Part shown: piece by piece, positions 45,373 to 54,159 of the stretch | Position numbering within the stretch: position 1 is the first letter of the stretch | Layout of the letters: every line of letters starts with the position of its first letter | NCBI RefSeq assembly: GCF_900100695.1 | Contig: NZ_FNCF01000007.1 | Span: forward strand, 124,001-188,000 | DNA: 64,000 nt | Reading direction: 5' to 3' | Source: Klenkia brasiliensis | Lineage (GTDB): Bacteria > Actinomycetota > Actinomycetes > Mycobacteriales > Geodermatophilaceae | The notes under the pieces: model-generated | What the model was told of the DNA's origin: nothing | The model's database searches: none | What the model saw: only the letters and a program-made list of their open reading frames with translations | Translations under genes and position numbers: made by a program

Positions 45373-46038
45373 TCACATGTCGCGGTAGCGCTTGGCCTCG
45401 CCGAGGGCCTGCCGGAGCTGCTCGGCGTCGAGCTCCGGGCCGTATCCGGGGGTGTCCCGCTGGATGCGCCACCCCTCGGCGAGCGGGCCGGCGTCGACGG
45501 TGTCGAAGCCGATCCGGTCGATGTAGTCGGCCACCCAGGCCTTGGCGTCGGCGTCGTCGCCGGCGATCACCAGCGCGCGCCGGTGCTCGGTGCCGGTGGC
45601 CGAGCGCTGCTCGGTGAGGTGCTGGGCGTAGATGTGGTTGAAGGCCTTGACCACCTTCGAGGTGGGCAGGTGGGCCTGCGCCATCTCGGCGGTGGTGGTG
45701 CTCTCGTCGTCGAGCTCGGCGATGTGGCCGTCGCGCTCGGGGTAGTAGTTGTTGGTGTCGACGACGACCTTGCCGGCCAGCGGCTCGACGGGGACGTCGC
45801 CGAGGTTCTTCAGCGGCACCGTGACGACGACGACCTCCCCGGCGGCGCCGGCCTCGGTGGCGGTGGCCGCCGAGATCGAGCCCTGCCGGGTGTCCCGGGC
45901 CTCGACCTCGGCGACGAGGTCGGCCAGGGTCTCCGGGCCGCGGGAGTTGGCGATGACGACGTCGTAGCCGGCGTCGACGGAGATGCGGGCGAGCTGGGCG
46001 CCGATGTTGCCGGCGCCGATGATGCCGATGGTGGTCAT
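45373..46038 (-). CDS. NADPH-dependent F420 reductase-like / NAD(P)-binding protein
   Basis: The protein has 221 residues. The N-terminal Rossmann motif TIGIIGAGNIGAQLARISVD is followed by VIANSRGPETLADL, the F420-reductase-like pattern EVVVVTVPLKNLGDVPVEPL, and VDTNNYYPERDG. In the F420-dependent NADP reductase family these form the NADP and F420 binding site. The C-terminal WRIQRDTPGYGPELDAEQLR is typical of actinobacterial homologues, where the physiological role is not certain. It lies 16 bases after the crotonase stop as the last gene of a four-gene operon. Confidence 0.85.
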   Translation of the reverse strand: MTTIGIIGAGNIGAQLARISVDAGYDVVIANSRGPETLADLVAEVEARDTRQGSISAATATEAGAAGEVVVVTVPLKNLGDVPVEPLAGKVVVDTNNYYPERDGHIAELDDESTTTAEMAQAHLPTSKVVKAFNHIYAQHLTEQRSATGTEHRRALVIAGDDADAKAWVADYIDRIGFDTVDAGPLAEGWRIQRDTPGYGPELDAEQLRQALGEAKRYRDM

Positions 46039-46054
46039 GCCCGCTGCAACGCCG

Positions 46055-46837
46055 TCAGGCCGGGCTGATTCCTGCCGACGGGAACCGCGGTGGCCGCCGC
46101 TCCGCGAACGCGGCCACGCCCTCGGCCAGCTCGCCGGAGGCGATGGTCTCGCGGAACCGCCGGGCGGCCACCGGCTCGGCGTCCCGGCCCTCGGTCAGCG
46201 CGGTCACGATCTCCTTGGTGGCCCGCTGGGTCAGCGCCGAGCGGCCGGCCAGGACGGCGGCGAACTCCTGCGCGCGGGCACCCAGCCGGTCGGCGGGGTG
46301 CACCTCGTCGACCAGTCCCACCCGCAGCGCCGTCGCGGCGTCGAGCAGCTCGCCGGAGAACAGCAGCCACTTCGCCGTCGCCGGGCCGACCAGGTCGACC
46401 AGTGCCCGGGTGGGTGCCGGCGGGTAGACCACCCCGATCCGGGCCGGGGTGACCCCCAGGACGGCGGTCTCGTCGGCCAACCGCAGGTCGCAGCTGGCCG
46501 CCAGCTCCACCCCGCCGCCGATGCAGTGCCCGCGGACGACGGCGAGGGTGGGGTGCGGGAAGGCGCGCAGCGCCGCCTGCGCCGCCAGGTTGTCCGCCCG
46601 CAGCCCGGCCATCGGGTCGGCCGGGTCGTCCCCGCCCAGCAGCTCGCCGATGTCGGCGCCGGCGCAGAACGACGGGCCGGCGCCGGTCACCAGCAGCACC
46701 CGGACGTCGTCCACCACCTGCGCGAGCAGGCCGGGGACGGCGGCCCACATGGCGCGGGTCATCGCGTTGCGCTTGGCGGGCCGGTCCACGGTCAGCGTGG
46801 CGACCGGCCCCTCGACGTCGATCCGGAGGTCGCTCAC
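46055..46837 (-). CDS. Enoyl-CoA hydratase/isomerase (crotonase) family protein
   Basis: The protein has 260 residues. Crotonase marks: PSFCAGADIGEL (oxyanion hole), GHCIGGGVELAASCDLRLA, and a C-terminal helix region ALTQRATKEIVTALTEG. It hydrates or isomerises an enoyl-CoA; the substrate is unknown. The start is GTG at 46837, overlapping the zinc peptidase stop (GTGA, 46834-46837). It is unusual to find it in an operon with a peptidase and a SIMPL-domain gene; no functional link is obvious. Confidence 0.9.
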   Translation of the reverse strand: MSDLRIDVEGPVATLTVDRPAKRNAMTRAMWAAVPGLLAQVVDDVRVLLVTGAGPSFCAGADIGELLGGDDPADPMAGLRADNLAAQAALRAFPHPTLAVVRGHCIGGGVELAASCDLRLADETAVLGVTPARIGVVYPPAPTRALVDLVGPATAKWLLFSGELLDAATALRVGLVDEVHPADRLGARAQEFAAVLAGRSALTQRATKEIVTALTEGRDAEPVAARRFRETIASGELAEGVAAFAERRPPRFPSAGISPA

Positions 46838-47772
46838 CCGAGGTCGTCGGTGCCGAACGTGTCGCACGCGCCCGGGTCACCGCTCTGGTAGCCGGTGCTG
46901 AACCAGCGCTCGCGCTGCGCCGACGAGCCGTGGGTGAAGGCGTCCTGGTCGACGGTGCCGCTGCCCAGGTTGGTCTGGATGAAGTCGTCGCCGATGCGGC
47001 TCGCGGCGTCCAGGGCGCGGTCGACGTCGTCCTGGGTGATCTCGGTGATCAGCGGCTCCTGGCCGTCGTCGGAGACCGTGGTGGCGTGGTTGGCCCACAC
47101 CCCGGCGTAGCAGTCGGCCTGCAGCTCCAGGCGGACCGTGCCCGACGTGGGGCCGGTCTCGCCCGGGGTGACCCGCTGGTTGGTGCCCAGCAGGTTCTGC
47201 ACGTGGTGGCCGTACTCGTGGGCCAGCACGTAGGCGTCGACGAACGTGCCGCCGCGCGCGCCGAACTGGGTCTGCAGCTGGTCGAAGAAGGTCAGGTCGA
47301 CGTAGACCAGCTGGTCGCCGGGGCAGTAGAAGGGGCCCGACCCGCTGGTCGCGCCGCCGCACGCGGTCTGCACCGACCCGGAGAAGAACACCGTCTGGGT
47401 GTCGGCGTAGGCGGTGCCGCTGGTCTGCGGCAGCGCCGTCGTCCAGTAGTCCTGGATGGAGTCGACGATCGCGACGGCCGCGCAGTCGGCGCTGTCGTTG
47501 GCGTCGGCCCCGGTGCGGCACTCCTGCGCGAGCTCGGTGTTGTCGGCGGTGCCCGACCCGCCGCCCTGCAGCTGGGACAGGATGCTCGCGACGTCCGCGC
47601 CGGAGCCGGAGCCGGAGCCGCCGCCCCCGCCCAGGACCTGCACGAGCACGAAGGCGATCAGGCCCAGCACGCCGATGCCGCCACCGCCGACGGCCGCGGC
47701 CCGGCCCCCGCCGCCACGGCGGTCCTGCACGCCGGAGGTGTCCAGCCGGGCACCTTCACGGAAGCGCACCAT
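46834..47772 (-). CDS. Putative neutral zinc metallopeptidase (YpfJ family)
   Basis: The protein has 312 residues. A single membrane helix (about 32-47) after a basic N-terminus is followed by a Gly/Ser-rich spacer. The catalytic domain has VLAHEYGHHVQNLLG (HExxH at 185-189, zinc-binding) and LELQADCYAGVWANHA (third ligand region). Its C-terminal HGSSAQRERWFSTGYQSGDP is the classic PF04228 ending. It is membrane-anchored facing outside; the substrate is unknown. It starts at the ATG directly after the SIMPL stop (TAG then ATG, no gap). Confidence 0.9.
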   Translation of the reverse strand: MVRFREGARLDTSGVQDRRGGGGRAAAVGGGGIGVLGLIAFVLVQVLGGGGGSGSGSGADVASILSQLQGGGSGTADNTELAQECRTGADANDSADCAAVAIVDSIQDYWTTALPQTSGTAYADTQTVFFSGSVQTACGGATSGSGPFYCPGDQLVYVDLTFFDQLQTQFGARGGTFVDAYVLAHEYGHHVQNLLGTNQRVTPGETGPTSGTVRLELQADCYAGVWANHATTVSDDGQEPLITEITQDDVDRALDAASRIGDDFIQTNLGSGTVDQDAFTHGSSAQRERWFSTGYQSGDPGACDTFGTDDLG

Positions 47773-48429
47773 CTACAGCTCCTCGAGGTCGGGGGCGGAG
47801 ACGAGGAACACGGCCTCGACCGCGCCGTGCACCTCCTGCAGCGCCGGTTCCAGGTCCAGTTCGGGCAGGGCGGCCGCGCCCGCGCGCCCGGCGCGCGCCG
47901 AGGCGGCCATCATCATCGGGACGGCGGGGCCGGTGCCGACGTCGCGCAGCTCCACCAGCGCGGTGACCCGGCTGCCCAGGGCCGAGGCGTAGCCGCGGGC
48001 CCGGGACAGCGCCTCGCCGATCGCCTCGGTGCGGGCCTGCGCGTGGGCGGGGTCGTCGCGGTCCAGCCGCCAGTCCGGGCCCCACAGCGAGCAGTCCGGC
48101 AGGGCGGCGGCGGCCAGGGCCAGCTCGCCGACCCGGTCGACGTCCTCGACCCGCACCTGGGTGGTGACGCTCGCCCGGTAGCCGGTGACCCGGCCCCGGT
48201 CGTCGTGCTCGGGGTGCACGCCGACCGCCGCGGTGGAGGAGCGGGTGATGAGTGCGGCGTGCTCGGCCAGCAGCGCGGCCACCCCGGCCTGCACCTCACC
48301 GACCAGCGCCAGGGCGCGGTCGCGCCGCCTGTCCCGCGCGGTGGCGGTGATGGACAGCGTGGCGTGGCTCGGCCGCACCCGGAGCACGGTCTCGCCGCGC
48401 ACCACCACGCGCGGGCTCGGTTCGGTCAC
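47773..48429 (-). CDS. SIMPL (DUF541) domain protein
   Basis: The protein has 218 residues. The SIMPL pattern is visible: VRGETVLRVRPSHATLSITA, a middle region YRASVTTQVRVEDVDRVGEL, and a C-terminal RTEAIGEALSRARGYASALG. SIMPL proteins are often secreted or inner-membrane stress proteins of unknown biochemical role; this copy has no obvious signal peptide. The GTG at 48429 begins at the conserved part. It is the first gene of a four-gene operon down to 45373. Confidence 0.82.
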   Translation of the reverse strand: MTEPSPRVVVRGETVLRVRPSHATLSITATARDRRRDRALALVGEVQAGVAALLAEHAALITRSSTAAVGVHPEHDDRGRVTGYRASVTTQVRVEDVDRVGELALAAAALPDCSLWGPDWRLDRDDPAHAQARTEAIGEALSRARGYASALGSRVTALVELRDVGTGPAVPMMMAASARAGRAGAAALPELDLEPALQEVHGAVEAVFLVSAPDLEEL

Positions 48430-48483
48430 CGGGCCACCCTGGCAGATCACAGCTGGGGAACGCTTCTCGAGCCGTGATGCGGA

Positions 48484-48505
48484 TGTGACCCTGCGCTGTG
48501 ACCCT
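48484..48505. repeat. Direct repeat of a 9-base unit upstream of a small membrane protein gene
   Basis: TGTGACCCT at 48484-48492 and again at 48497-48505, a 13-base period, just before the start at 48512 and in the divergent gap with the SIMPL gene. It could be a regulator half-site pair; nothing else supports this. Confidence 0.35.
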
Positions 48506-48511
48506 CGGGGC

Positions 48512-48685
48512 ATGAGCAGGCCGGAGGGGGTGCGGGGGCGCATGGCCACCGTGGGCGTCCTCGGGGCGGTCTGCCTGGCCAGCGCGCTGCTGACGTTCTG
48601 GATGCTCGGCGTCCCCGTGTGGGCGTTCGCGGTCGTCTTCGTCGGGCTGGTCGTGGTCAGCCTGATCCGCCCGCCCAACGGCTGA
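48512..48685 (+). CDS. Small membrane protein, unknown function
   Basis: A 57-residue protein: a short basic N-terminus, then a hydrophobic stretch (MATVGVLGAVCLASALLTFW) and a second (VWAFAVVFVGLVVVSLI), ending RPPNG. It is not a recognised family. It is divergent from the SIMPL gene and ends 15 bases before the facing HerA-like gene. Probably a real gene because the hydrophobic pattern and codon use are consistent, but evidence is limited. Confidence 0.6.
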   Translation: MSRPEGVRGRMATVGVLGAVCLASALLTFWMLGVPVWAFAVVFVGLVVVSLIRPPNG

Positions 48686-48699
48686 CCCGCGCCGCACCC

Positions 48700-50280
48700 C
48701 TAGCGGCGCCGGCGGGTGCCGAAGATGCCGCGGGTGATCTCGCGGCCCAGCGCCGAGGCCGCCGAGCGCGCGAAGGACCTGAACGCCGACGAGCCCAGCA
48801 CCTGCTCCACCACGCCCGGCTCGGGCTCGGGCTCGCGGCGCGACCGCGGCCGCCCGGCCGGCTCCCGCGGCTCCTCGGGTGCGGGCGCCGGGGCCGGGGC
48901 CGGTGCGCTCGGCGGGGGAGCCAGCCGGGAGGCCAGCCGCTCGTAGGCCGACTCCCGGTCGACGGCGGTGCCGTAGGTGGCCAGCAGGGGCGAGGCGGCG
49001 ACGGCGGCCTGCAGCTGCGCCGGCTCGACGGCGCCCATGAAGGAGCGCGGCGCGCGCAGCATCGTCCAGGCCACCGGGGTCGGGGCACCGCGCTCGGACA
49101 GCACCGTCACCACCGCCTCGCCGGTGCCCAGCGACGTCAGGGTCTCGGCGATGTCGTAGGCGTCGGACCTCGGGTAGGTCTTGACGGTCTTCTTGAGCGC
49201 GGTCGCGTCGTCCGGGGTGAAGGCGCGCAGCGCGTGCTGCACCCGGTTGCCCAGCTGGCCGAGCACGGCGGGCGGCACGTCGGTGGGGTTCTGGGTCACG
49301 AAGAACACGCCGACGCCCTTGGACCGGATCAGCCGCACGGTCTGGGTGACCGACTCCAGGAAGGCCGGGCTGGCGCCGGTGAAGAGCAGGTGGGCCTCGT
49401 CGAGGAAGAAGACCAGCTTGGGCTTGTCCACCTCGCCGACCTCGGGCAGGTCCTCGAACAGGTCGGCCAGCAGCCACATGAGGAACGTCGAGAACAGCGC
49501 CGGCCGGTCGGCGACGGCGGACAGCTCGACCGAGCTGATCACGCCGCGGCCGTCGGGGGCGGTGCGCATGAGGTCGGCGGTGCTCCACTCGGGCTCGCCG
49601 AAGAACACGTCGCCGCCGAGGTCCTCGAGGGCGACGAGGTTGCGCAGGATGACCCCTGCGGTCGCCTTCGACAGCCCGCCGAGGCCCGCGAGGTCGGCCT
49701 TGCCGTCGTCGCTGACCAGCCAGCTGATGACCGACCGGAGGTCCTTGAGGTCCAGCAGCGGCAGGCCCGCGCGGTCGGCGTAGTGGAAGACCAGGCCCAG
49801 GGAGCTCTCCTGGGTCTTGTTCAGGCCCATGACCTTGCTCAGCAGCACCGGCCCGAAGGAGGTGATGGTGGAGCGCACCGGCACCCCGGTGCCCAGCCCG
49901 CCGAGGGCGAGGAACTCCACCGGGTAGCCGGTCGCCGTCCACTCGTCACCGGTGTCGGCGGCGCGGCGGGTGACCCGGTCACCGGCCTCGCCGGGCCGGG
50001 ACAGCCCGGTCAGGTCGCCCTTGACGTCGGCCAGCACGACCGGGACGCCCTGCGCGGACAGCTGCTCGGCCAGCAGCTGCAGCGTCTTGGTCTTGCCCGT
50101 GCCGGTGGCACCCGCGACCAACCCGTGCCGGGTCATCATCGACAGCGGCACCCGCACCTGTGCGGTGGGGTGCGGCGCACCGCCGGCCACGACCGAGCCC
50201 AGCTCCAGGGCGGGACCGGTCGAGGCGTAGCCGGCGGCGATGCCCGCCGCGGTGGCAGCGGGGTCGGTCGGGGTGCTCAC
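48700..50280 (-). CDS. HerA/DUF853-type ATPase
   Basis: The protein has 526 residues. Walker A is GATGTGKTKT (57-66), Walker B is KLVFFLDEAHLLF (about 281-293), and VFFVTQNPTDVP follows (the sensor-like stretch of HerA ATPases). The C-terminal 100 residues are Pro/Glu/Arg-rich. DUF853 proteins (E. coli YjgR-like) are hexameric ATPases of uncertain role, often compared with DNA-translocating HerA. No NurA nuclease gene is adjacent. The GTG at 50280 gives the conserved N-terminus. Confidence 0.9.
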   Translation of the reverse strand: MSTPTDPAATAAGIAAGYASTGPALELGSVVAGGAPHPTAQVRVPLSMMTRHGLVAGATGTGKTKTLQLLAEQLSAQGVPVVLADVKGDLTGLSRPGEAGDRVTRRAADTGDEWTATGYPVEFLALGGLGTGVPVRSTITSFGPVLLSKVMGLNKTQESSLGLVFHYADRAGLPLLDLKDLRSVISWLVSDDGKADLAGLGGLSKATAGVILRNLVALEDLGGDVFFGEPEWSTADLMRTAPDGRGVISSVELSAVADRPALFSTFLMWLLADLFEDLPEVGEVDKPKLVFFLDEAHLLFTGASPAFLESVTQTVRLIRSKGVGVFFVTQNPTDVPPAVLGQLGNRVQHALRAFTPDDATALKKTVKTYPRSDAYDIAETLTSLGTGEAVVTVLSERGAPTPVAWTMLRAPRSFMGAVEPAQLQAAVAASPLLATYGTAVDRESAYERLASRLAPPPSAPAPAPAPAPEEPREPAGRPRSRREPEPEPGVVEQVLGSSAFRSFARSAASALGREITRGIFGTRRRR

Positions 50281-50289
50281 CGGTCCGGG

Positions 50290-50823
50290 TCAGCCCTGCT
50301 CGCGCGCGGCGCGGTCGACCTCGGGGGTCGGGGACGGCGGCGTGTGCGTGGGCGGCGGGGTGTGCGTCGGCGGCGCCGGCGGGGTGGGCGGGGTGGCCTG
50401 GGTGTCCGCGCCCGGGGGGCTCCAGCTCGGCGCGGTGGTGTCGGCCGCGGTGGGGGTGGCCGGGGCCGGCGGCGCGGTGTGCGTCGGGGGCACCGGCGGG
50501 GCCGGCGGAGCGGGGGTGACCGGGGTCACCGGGGGCACCGGGGCGCCCGTGCCGCCGGCCGTGGCCGGGGAGCCGGGGTAGCCGGTCGCGGTCGAGGCGC
50601 TGCCGGTGCCGTCCTCGTGCCGCGGGACGGCGGCCTTGGCCTTCTGCGTCGCGTTGTCGATCTGGGCGGCGCGGTCGGGCATCTTCTCCTTGGCGAACTG
50701 CCCGGCCTTGTCGACGGCGCCCTCGATCTTGCCGGCGTTGTCCTTGAGCGCGGCCTCGATCCGGTCCGACCCCTGCGCCAGCGCGTCCTGGGCCTTCTTC
50801 GCGAACTTCCCGAAGTCCACCAC
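50290..50823 (-). CDS. Rv0909-like antitoxin-family protein with long proline-rich tail
   Basis: The protein has 177 residues. The N-terminal 60 residues (VVDFGKFAKKAQDALAQGSD, then KIEGAVDKAGQFAKEKMPDR) match the short helical MT0933/Rv0909 antitoxin domain of mycobacteria. The remaining 110 residues are almost only Pro, Thr, Ala and Ser (TPPAPPTHTPPPTHTPP). An SRPBCC-type toxin gene (Rv0910-like) is not next to it. The GTG at 50823 has GAGGAGG 5 bases upstream. A wall-linked or regulatory role is as possible as an antitoxin role. Confidence 0.75.
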   Translation of the reverse strand: MVDFGKFAKKAQDALAQGSDRIEAALKDNAGKIEGAVDKAGQFAKEKMPDRAAQIDNATQKAKAAVPRHEDGTGSASTATGYPGSPATAGGTGAPVPPVTPVTPAPPAPPVPPTHTAPPAPATPTAADTTAPSWSPPGADTQATPPTPPAPPTHTPPPTHTPPSPTPEVDRAAREQG

Positions 50824-50926
50824 GTCGTCCTCCTCTGGATCGTCGTCTGCGGACACCCTGCCGAACAGGGGCCCGCCGTGCCACCGGTGCACGAGTGCGC
50901 CCACCGGGAGGTTCCCGTGCGCCAGG

Positions 50927-51160
50927 ATGGCGGTCGTGACCGAGAAGGTGCAGGGCCCGGCGAGCTACTTCCCGTCGATGGAGAAGAAGTACGGCCGGCC
51001 GATCGGTGAGTGGCAGCACCTGGTGCGCGAGAAGCGGGCCGCCGAGCCCGACGCCAAGCACATGGCGCTGGTCTCCTGGCTGAAGTCCGAGCACGGCATG
51101 GGCCACGGGCACGCCAACGCGCTGGTGGCCCACGTCCTGGCCGAGGACGCCGCCGGCTGA
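50927..51160 (+). CDS. DUF4287 family protein
   Basis: The protein has 77 residues. The conserved pattern is ASYFPSMEKKYGRPIGEWQH, a helix with WLKSEHGMGHGHANALVAHV, typical of DUF4287 proteins, small helical proteins of unknown function. It is the first gene of a row of ten plus-strand genes and ends 4 bases before the DUF4184 gene. A second GTG at 50937 is possible as start. Confidence 0.82.
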   Translation: MAVVTEKVQGPASYFPSMEKKYGRPIGEWQHLVREKRAAEPDAKHMALVSWLKSEHGMGHGHANALVAHVLAEDAAG

Positions 51161-51164
51161 GGCC

Positions 51165-51917
51165 GTGCCCTTCACCCTGAGCCACCCGGCCGCCGTCCTG
51201 CCGTTCCTGCGCAGCCGGCTGCCCGCGTCCGCGCCGGTGGCCGGGAGCGTGGTGCCGGACCTGCCCTACTACCTGCCGGTCGACCTCGGTCTGCGCACGC
51301 ACACCGCGCTGGCCGTGGTGACCACCGACCTGGTCGGCGGGCTGCTGCTGTGGGCGCTGTGGCACGGGTTCCTCGCCGCGCCGCTGGTCGCGACCGCGCC
51401 CGGCCCGCTGCGCGCCCGGCTGCCGGTCCCCGGCCCCCCGCGGGTGGGCGGCGCCCGCGGGCCGGCGCTGCTGGCCGGGGCGGTGGTGCTGGCCGGGGCG
51501 GTGGTGCTGGGTGCGGCCACCCACGTGCTGTGGGACGAGTTCACCCACCCGCGCCGGTGGGGGCCCGAGCACATCCCGGCGTTGTCGTCGCAGGTGGCGG
51601 GGGAGCCGCTGTACGGCTGGCTGCAGGACCTGTCCGGCCTGGCAGGCGGCCTGGCCGTCGCGGTCTGGGTGCTGCTGTGGTGGCGGCGCACCCCGGCGCG
51701 GCCGGTGCCCGGCGGGGTGCCCTGGGCGTGGCTCGCGGTGGCGGCGGTCGCGCTGGTCGCCGGTGCGGTGGGCGGGGCCGGGCAGGACGACGTCCGCAGC
51801 GGGGCGGTGCTGGCGGCCTTCGCCGGCGGGACCGCGGCCCTGGTCGCGGTGGTCCTGCTCGCCGCCGCCTGGCACCTCCGCGCCCGCGCGGGGGCGGGGT
51901 CGGGCGGGGGGTCCTAG
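51165..51917 (+). CDS. DUF4184 family membrane protein
   Basis: The protein has 250 residues. It begins with PFTLSHPAAVLPFLR (the family's conserved F-T-x-x-H-P-A), then VPDLPYYLP, and has several helices (LLAGAVVLAGAVVLGAATHV, GGLAVAVWVLLWW, AWLAVAAVALVAGA). The pattern of HPA and THVLWDEFTHP suggests metal- or hydrolase-like chemistry in the membrane, as in other LexA-regulated or DUF4184 proteins, but the function is not known. GTG at 51165. Confidence 0.8.
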   Translation: MPFTLSHPAAVLPFLRSRLPASAPVAGSVVPDLPYYLPVDLGLRTHTALAVVTTDLVGGLLLWALWHGFLAAPLVATAPGPLRARLPVPGPPRVGGARGPALLAGAVVLAGAVVLGAATHVLWDEFTHPRRWGPEHIPALSSQVAGEPLYGWLQDLSGLAGGLAVAVWVLLWWRRTPARPVPGGVPWAWLAVAAVALVAGAVGGAGQDDVRSGAVLAAFAGGTAALVAVVLLAAAWHLRARAGAGSGGGS

Positions 51918-51926
51918 GGTCGGGGC

Positions 51927-52373
51927 ATGCCACTGGAAGGCGAGTACGAGCCCAGCCCGGAGAAGTGGGTCCGCGACCAGGTCGAGGCCTACGAGCGCAG
52001 CGGCGGACGCGAGGCGAACACCCTCCCGGGCCGCCCCGAACCGGTCGTCGTGTTCACCACGCGCGGTGCGAAGAGCGGCAAGGTCCGCAAGAACCCGCTG
52101 ATGAAGGTCGAGCACGACGGCGTCTACGCCATGGTCGCCAGCCAGGGCGGGGCACCCAAGCACCCGACCTGGTACTTCAACCTCAAGGCGCACCCCGACG
52201 AGGTCACCGTGCAGGACGGCGAGCGCGTGTGGGACGGCGTCGCCCGCGAGGTCCACGGCGAGGAGAAGGCGCAGTGGTGGGAGCGCGCGGTCGCCGCCTT
52301 CCCCGACTACGCCGAGTACCAGCAGAAGACCGACCGGGAGATCCCCGTCGTGCTCGTGGAGCCGAAGGCCTGA
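51927..52373 (+). CDS. Deazaflavin (F420)-dependent nitroreductase family protein (DDN-like)
   Basis: The protein has 148 residues. The DDN fold markers are visible: [40 protein letters not shown] and [20 protein letters not shown]. Mycobacterial Ddn uses F420H2 to reduce quinones or nitroimidazoles. The role here is likely quinone or small-molecule reduction. ATG at 51927, 9 bases after the DUF4184 stop. Its stop (52371-52373) overlaps the start of the SDR gene. Confidence 0.88.
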   Translation: MPLEGEYEPSPEKWVRDQVEAYERSGGREANTLPGRPEPVVVFTTRGAKSGKVRKNPLMKVEHDGVYAMVASQGGAPKHPTWYFNLKAHPDEVTVQDGERVWDGVAREVHGEEKAQWWERAVAAFPDYAEYQQKTDREIPVVLVEPKA

Positions 52374-53221
52374 GCGCGCCCCGCACCGCCGTCGTCACCG
52401 GTGCCTCCGACGGCATCGGGGCGGCGGCCGCGCGCCGGCTGCACCGCGACGGCTGGCGGGTGGTCGTGGTGGGCCGGTCGCCGGACAAGACCGCCGCGGT
52501 CGCCGACGAGCTCGAGCGCCAGGGCCACCCCGACGACCACCGCGCCGTGGAGCGGCACACCGTCGACTTCGCCCGGCTCGACGACGTCCGCGCGCTGGCG
52601 GGCACCCTGCTGGAGCGGCACCCGCGCATCGACGTGCTGGCCAACAACGCCGGTGCCTCCTTCCCCCGCCGGACGACGACGGCCGACGGGTTCGAGACGA
52701 CGTTCCAGGTCGACCACCTCGCCGGGTACCTGCTGACCCGGCTGCTCGAGGAGCCGCTGCGCGCGGCCCGCGCCCGGGTGGTGACGACGTCGTCGTTCAT
52801 GCACCGCATCGGCCCGCTGCCGCGCACGGTGACCGCCGACCCGCCCCGGCCCTACGCCGGGATGCTCGCCTACTCCCGCGCCAAGACGATGAACGCCTTG
52901 TTCACCCGCGAGCTGGCCCGCCGCTGGGCACCCGACGTCACCGCCACCTGCTACACCCCCGGCGCGGTGGCCACGTCGTTCGGTGCCCGGTCGGGCGGGC
53001 TGTCCGGGCTGGCGTGGAAGCTCGGGCTGTCCCGCAGCTTCCGCACCCCGGCCCAGGGCGCGGACACCCTGGTCTGGCTGGCCACCGCCGCCGAGGGCTG
53101 GCGCAACGGCGGCTTCCACGCCGACCGGGCCACCGCGCCGGCCATGCCGTGGGCCACCGACGACCGCCGCGCGCGGGACCTGTGGCAGCTGTCGGCCGAT
53201 GCGGTAGGACTGCCGGCGTGA
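52370..53221 (+). CDS. Short-chain dehydrogenase/reductase, apparent CTG start
   Basis: The protein has 283 residues. The SDR marks are [39 protein letters not shown], and a catalytic region ending with [16 protein letters not shown] (Tyr and Lys). No ATG, GTG or TTG exists in frame between the stop-free entry and the conserved part; CTG at 52370 has GGAG 8 bases upstream (52358-52361) and its CTGA overlaps the DDN stop as the ATGA/GTGA overlaps of neighbours do. The substrate is unknown. Its stop overlaps the primase-polymerase GTG (GTGA). Confidence 0.85.
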   Translation: MSAPRTAVVTGASDGIGAAAARRLHRDGWRVVVVGRSPDKTAAVADELERQGHPDDHRAVERHTVDFARLDDVRALAGTLLERHPRIDVLANNAGASFPRRTTTADGFETTFQVDHLAGYLLTRLLEEPLRAARARVVTTSSFMHRIGPLPRTVTADPPRPYAGMLAYSRAKTMNALFTRELARRWAPDVTATCYTPGAVATSFGARSGGLSGLAWKLGLSRSFRTPAQGADTLVWLATAAEGWRNGGFHADRATAPAMPWATDDRRARDLWQLSADAVGLPA

Positions 53222-54159
53222 GCGACGCCATCGAGGTCGAGGTCGACGGGCTCGACGTCCGGCTGTCCAGCCCCGACCGGGTCTACTTCCCGGCGCACGG
53301 CTGGACCAAGAAGGACCTGCTCGACTACTACCTCGCCGTCGGCCCCGGGATCGTCAACGGGCTCCGCGAGCGGCCGTGCATGCTGCACCGCTTCCCCAAG
53401 GGCGTCGAGGGCGACAAGGTGCACCAGAAGCGCATCCCCGCGGGTGCCCCGCCGTGGATCGAGACGGTGCGGCTGCACTTCCCGCGCTGGAACCGCACCG
53501 CCGACGAGCTGTGCGTGACCCACCTGGCGCACGTCGCGTGGGCGGTGCAGATGTCGACCGTGGAGTTCCACCCGTGGAACAGCCGCCGCGCCGACACCGA
53601 GGTGCCCGACGAGTGGCGCATCGACCTGGACCCGATGCCCGACGCCGACTACGCCGCCGTCCGCCGGGTCGCGCACGTGGTGCACGAGGTGCTCGACGAG
53701 CTGGGCGCCGTCGGCTTCCCGAAGACCAGCGGGGGCAAGGGCCTGCACGTCTACGTCCGGATCGAGCCCGAGCACGGGTTCGCCGACGTCCGGCGGGGTG
53801 CGCTGGCCTTCGCCCGGGAGGTCGAGCGGCGCAGCGCCGACGTCACCACGACCTGGTGGCGCAAGGACCGCGACCCGACGGCGATCTTCCTGGACTACAA
53901 CCAGAACGCCCGCGACCACACGATCGCCGCGGCCTACTCGGTGCGCGGCAACGCCGAGGCGACGGTGTCCACGCCGATCCGCTGGGACGAGGTCGACGAC
54001 GCGCACCCCCGCGACTTCACCATCGCCACCGTGCCCGCCCGCTTCGCCGAGCTCGGTGACCTGCACGCCGGCATCGACCGCGAGGTGTTCGACTTCCGCC
54101 CCCTGCTGGAGTGGGCCGACCGGGACGGCACGGAGGTCCCGCCCGAGCCGGAGGACTGA
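53218..54159 (+). CDS. LigD-type primase-polymerase, stand-alone (PolD-like)
   Basis: The protein has 313 residues, an archaeo-eukaryotic primase-polymerase domain alone, without the ligase or nuclease parts of LigD. Motifs: [18 protein letters not shown], the metal-binding DLDP (Asp136 and Asp138), [14 protein letters not shown], and late [19 protein letters not shown]. Such enzymes make short RNA/DNA stretches in end-joining or gap repair. In mycobacteria PolD1/PolD2 are similar. The GTG at 53218 overlaps the SDR stop. It sits in front of the pxp genes. Confidence 0.9.
   Translation: MSDAIEVEVDGLDVRLSSPDRVYFPAHGWTKKDLLDYYLAVGPGIVNGLRERPCMLHRFPKGVEGDKVHQKRIPAGAPPWIETVRLHFPRWNRTADELCVTHLAHVAWAVQMSTVEFHPWNSRRADTEVPDEWRIDLDPMPDADYAAVRRVAHVVHEVLDELGAVGFPKTSGGKGLHVYVRIEPEHGFADVRRGALAFAREVERRSADVTTTWWRKDRDPTAIFLDYNQNARDHTIAAAYSVRGNAEATVSTPIRWDEVDDAHPRDFTIATVPARFAELGDLHAGIDREVFDFRPLLEWADRDGTEVPPEPED

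Noticed and set aside
52300-52400. Frameshift between the DDN-like gene and the short-chain dehydrogenase
   Set aside because: Both proteins have complete conserved ends, and the overlap CTGA follows the pattern of neighbouring gene junctions; a CTG start is a simpler explanation.
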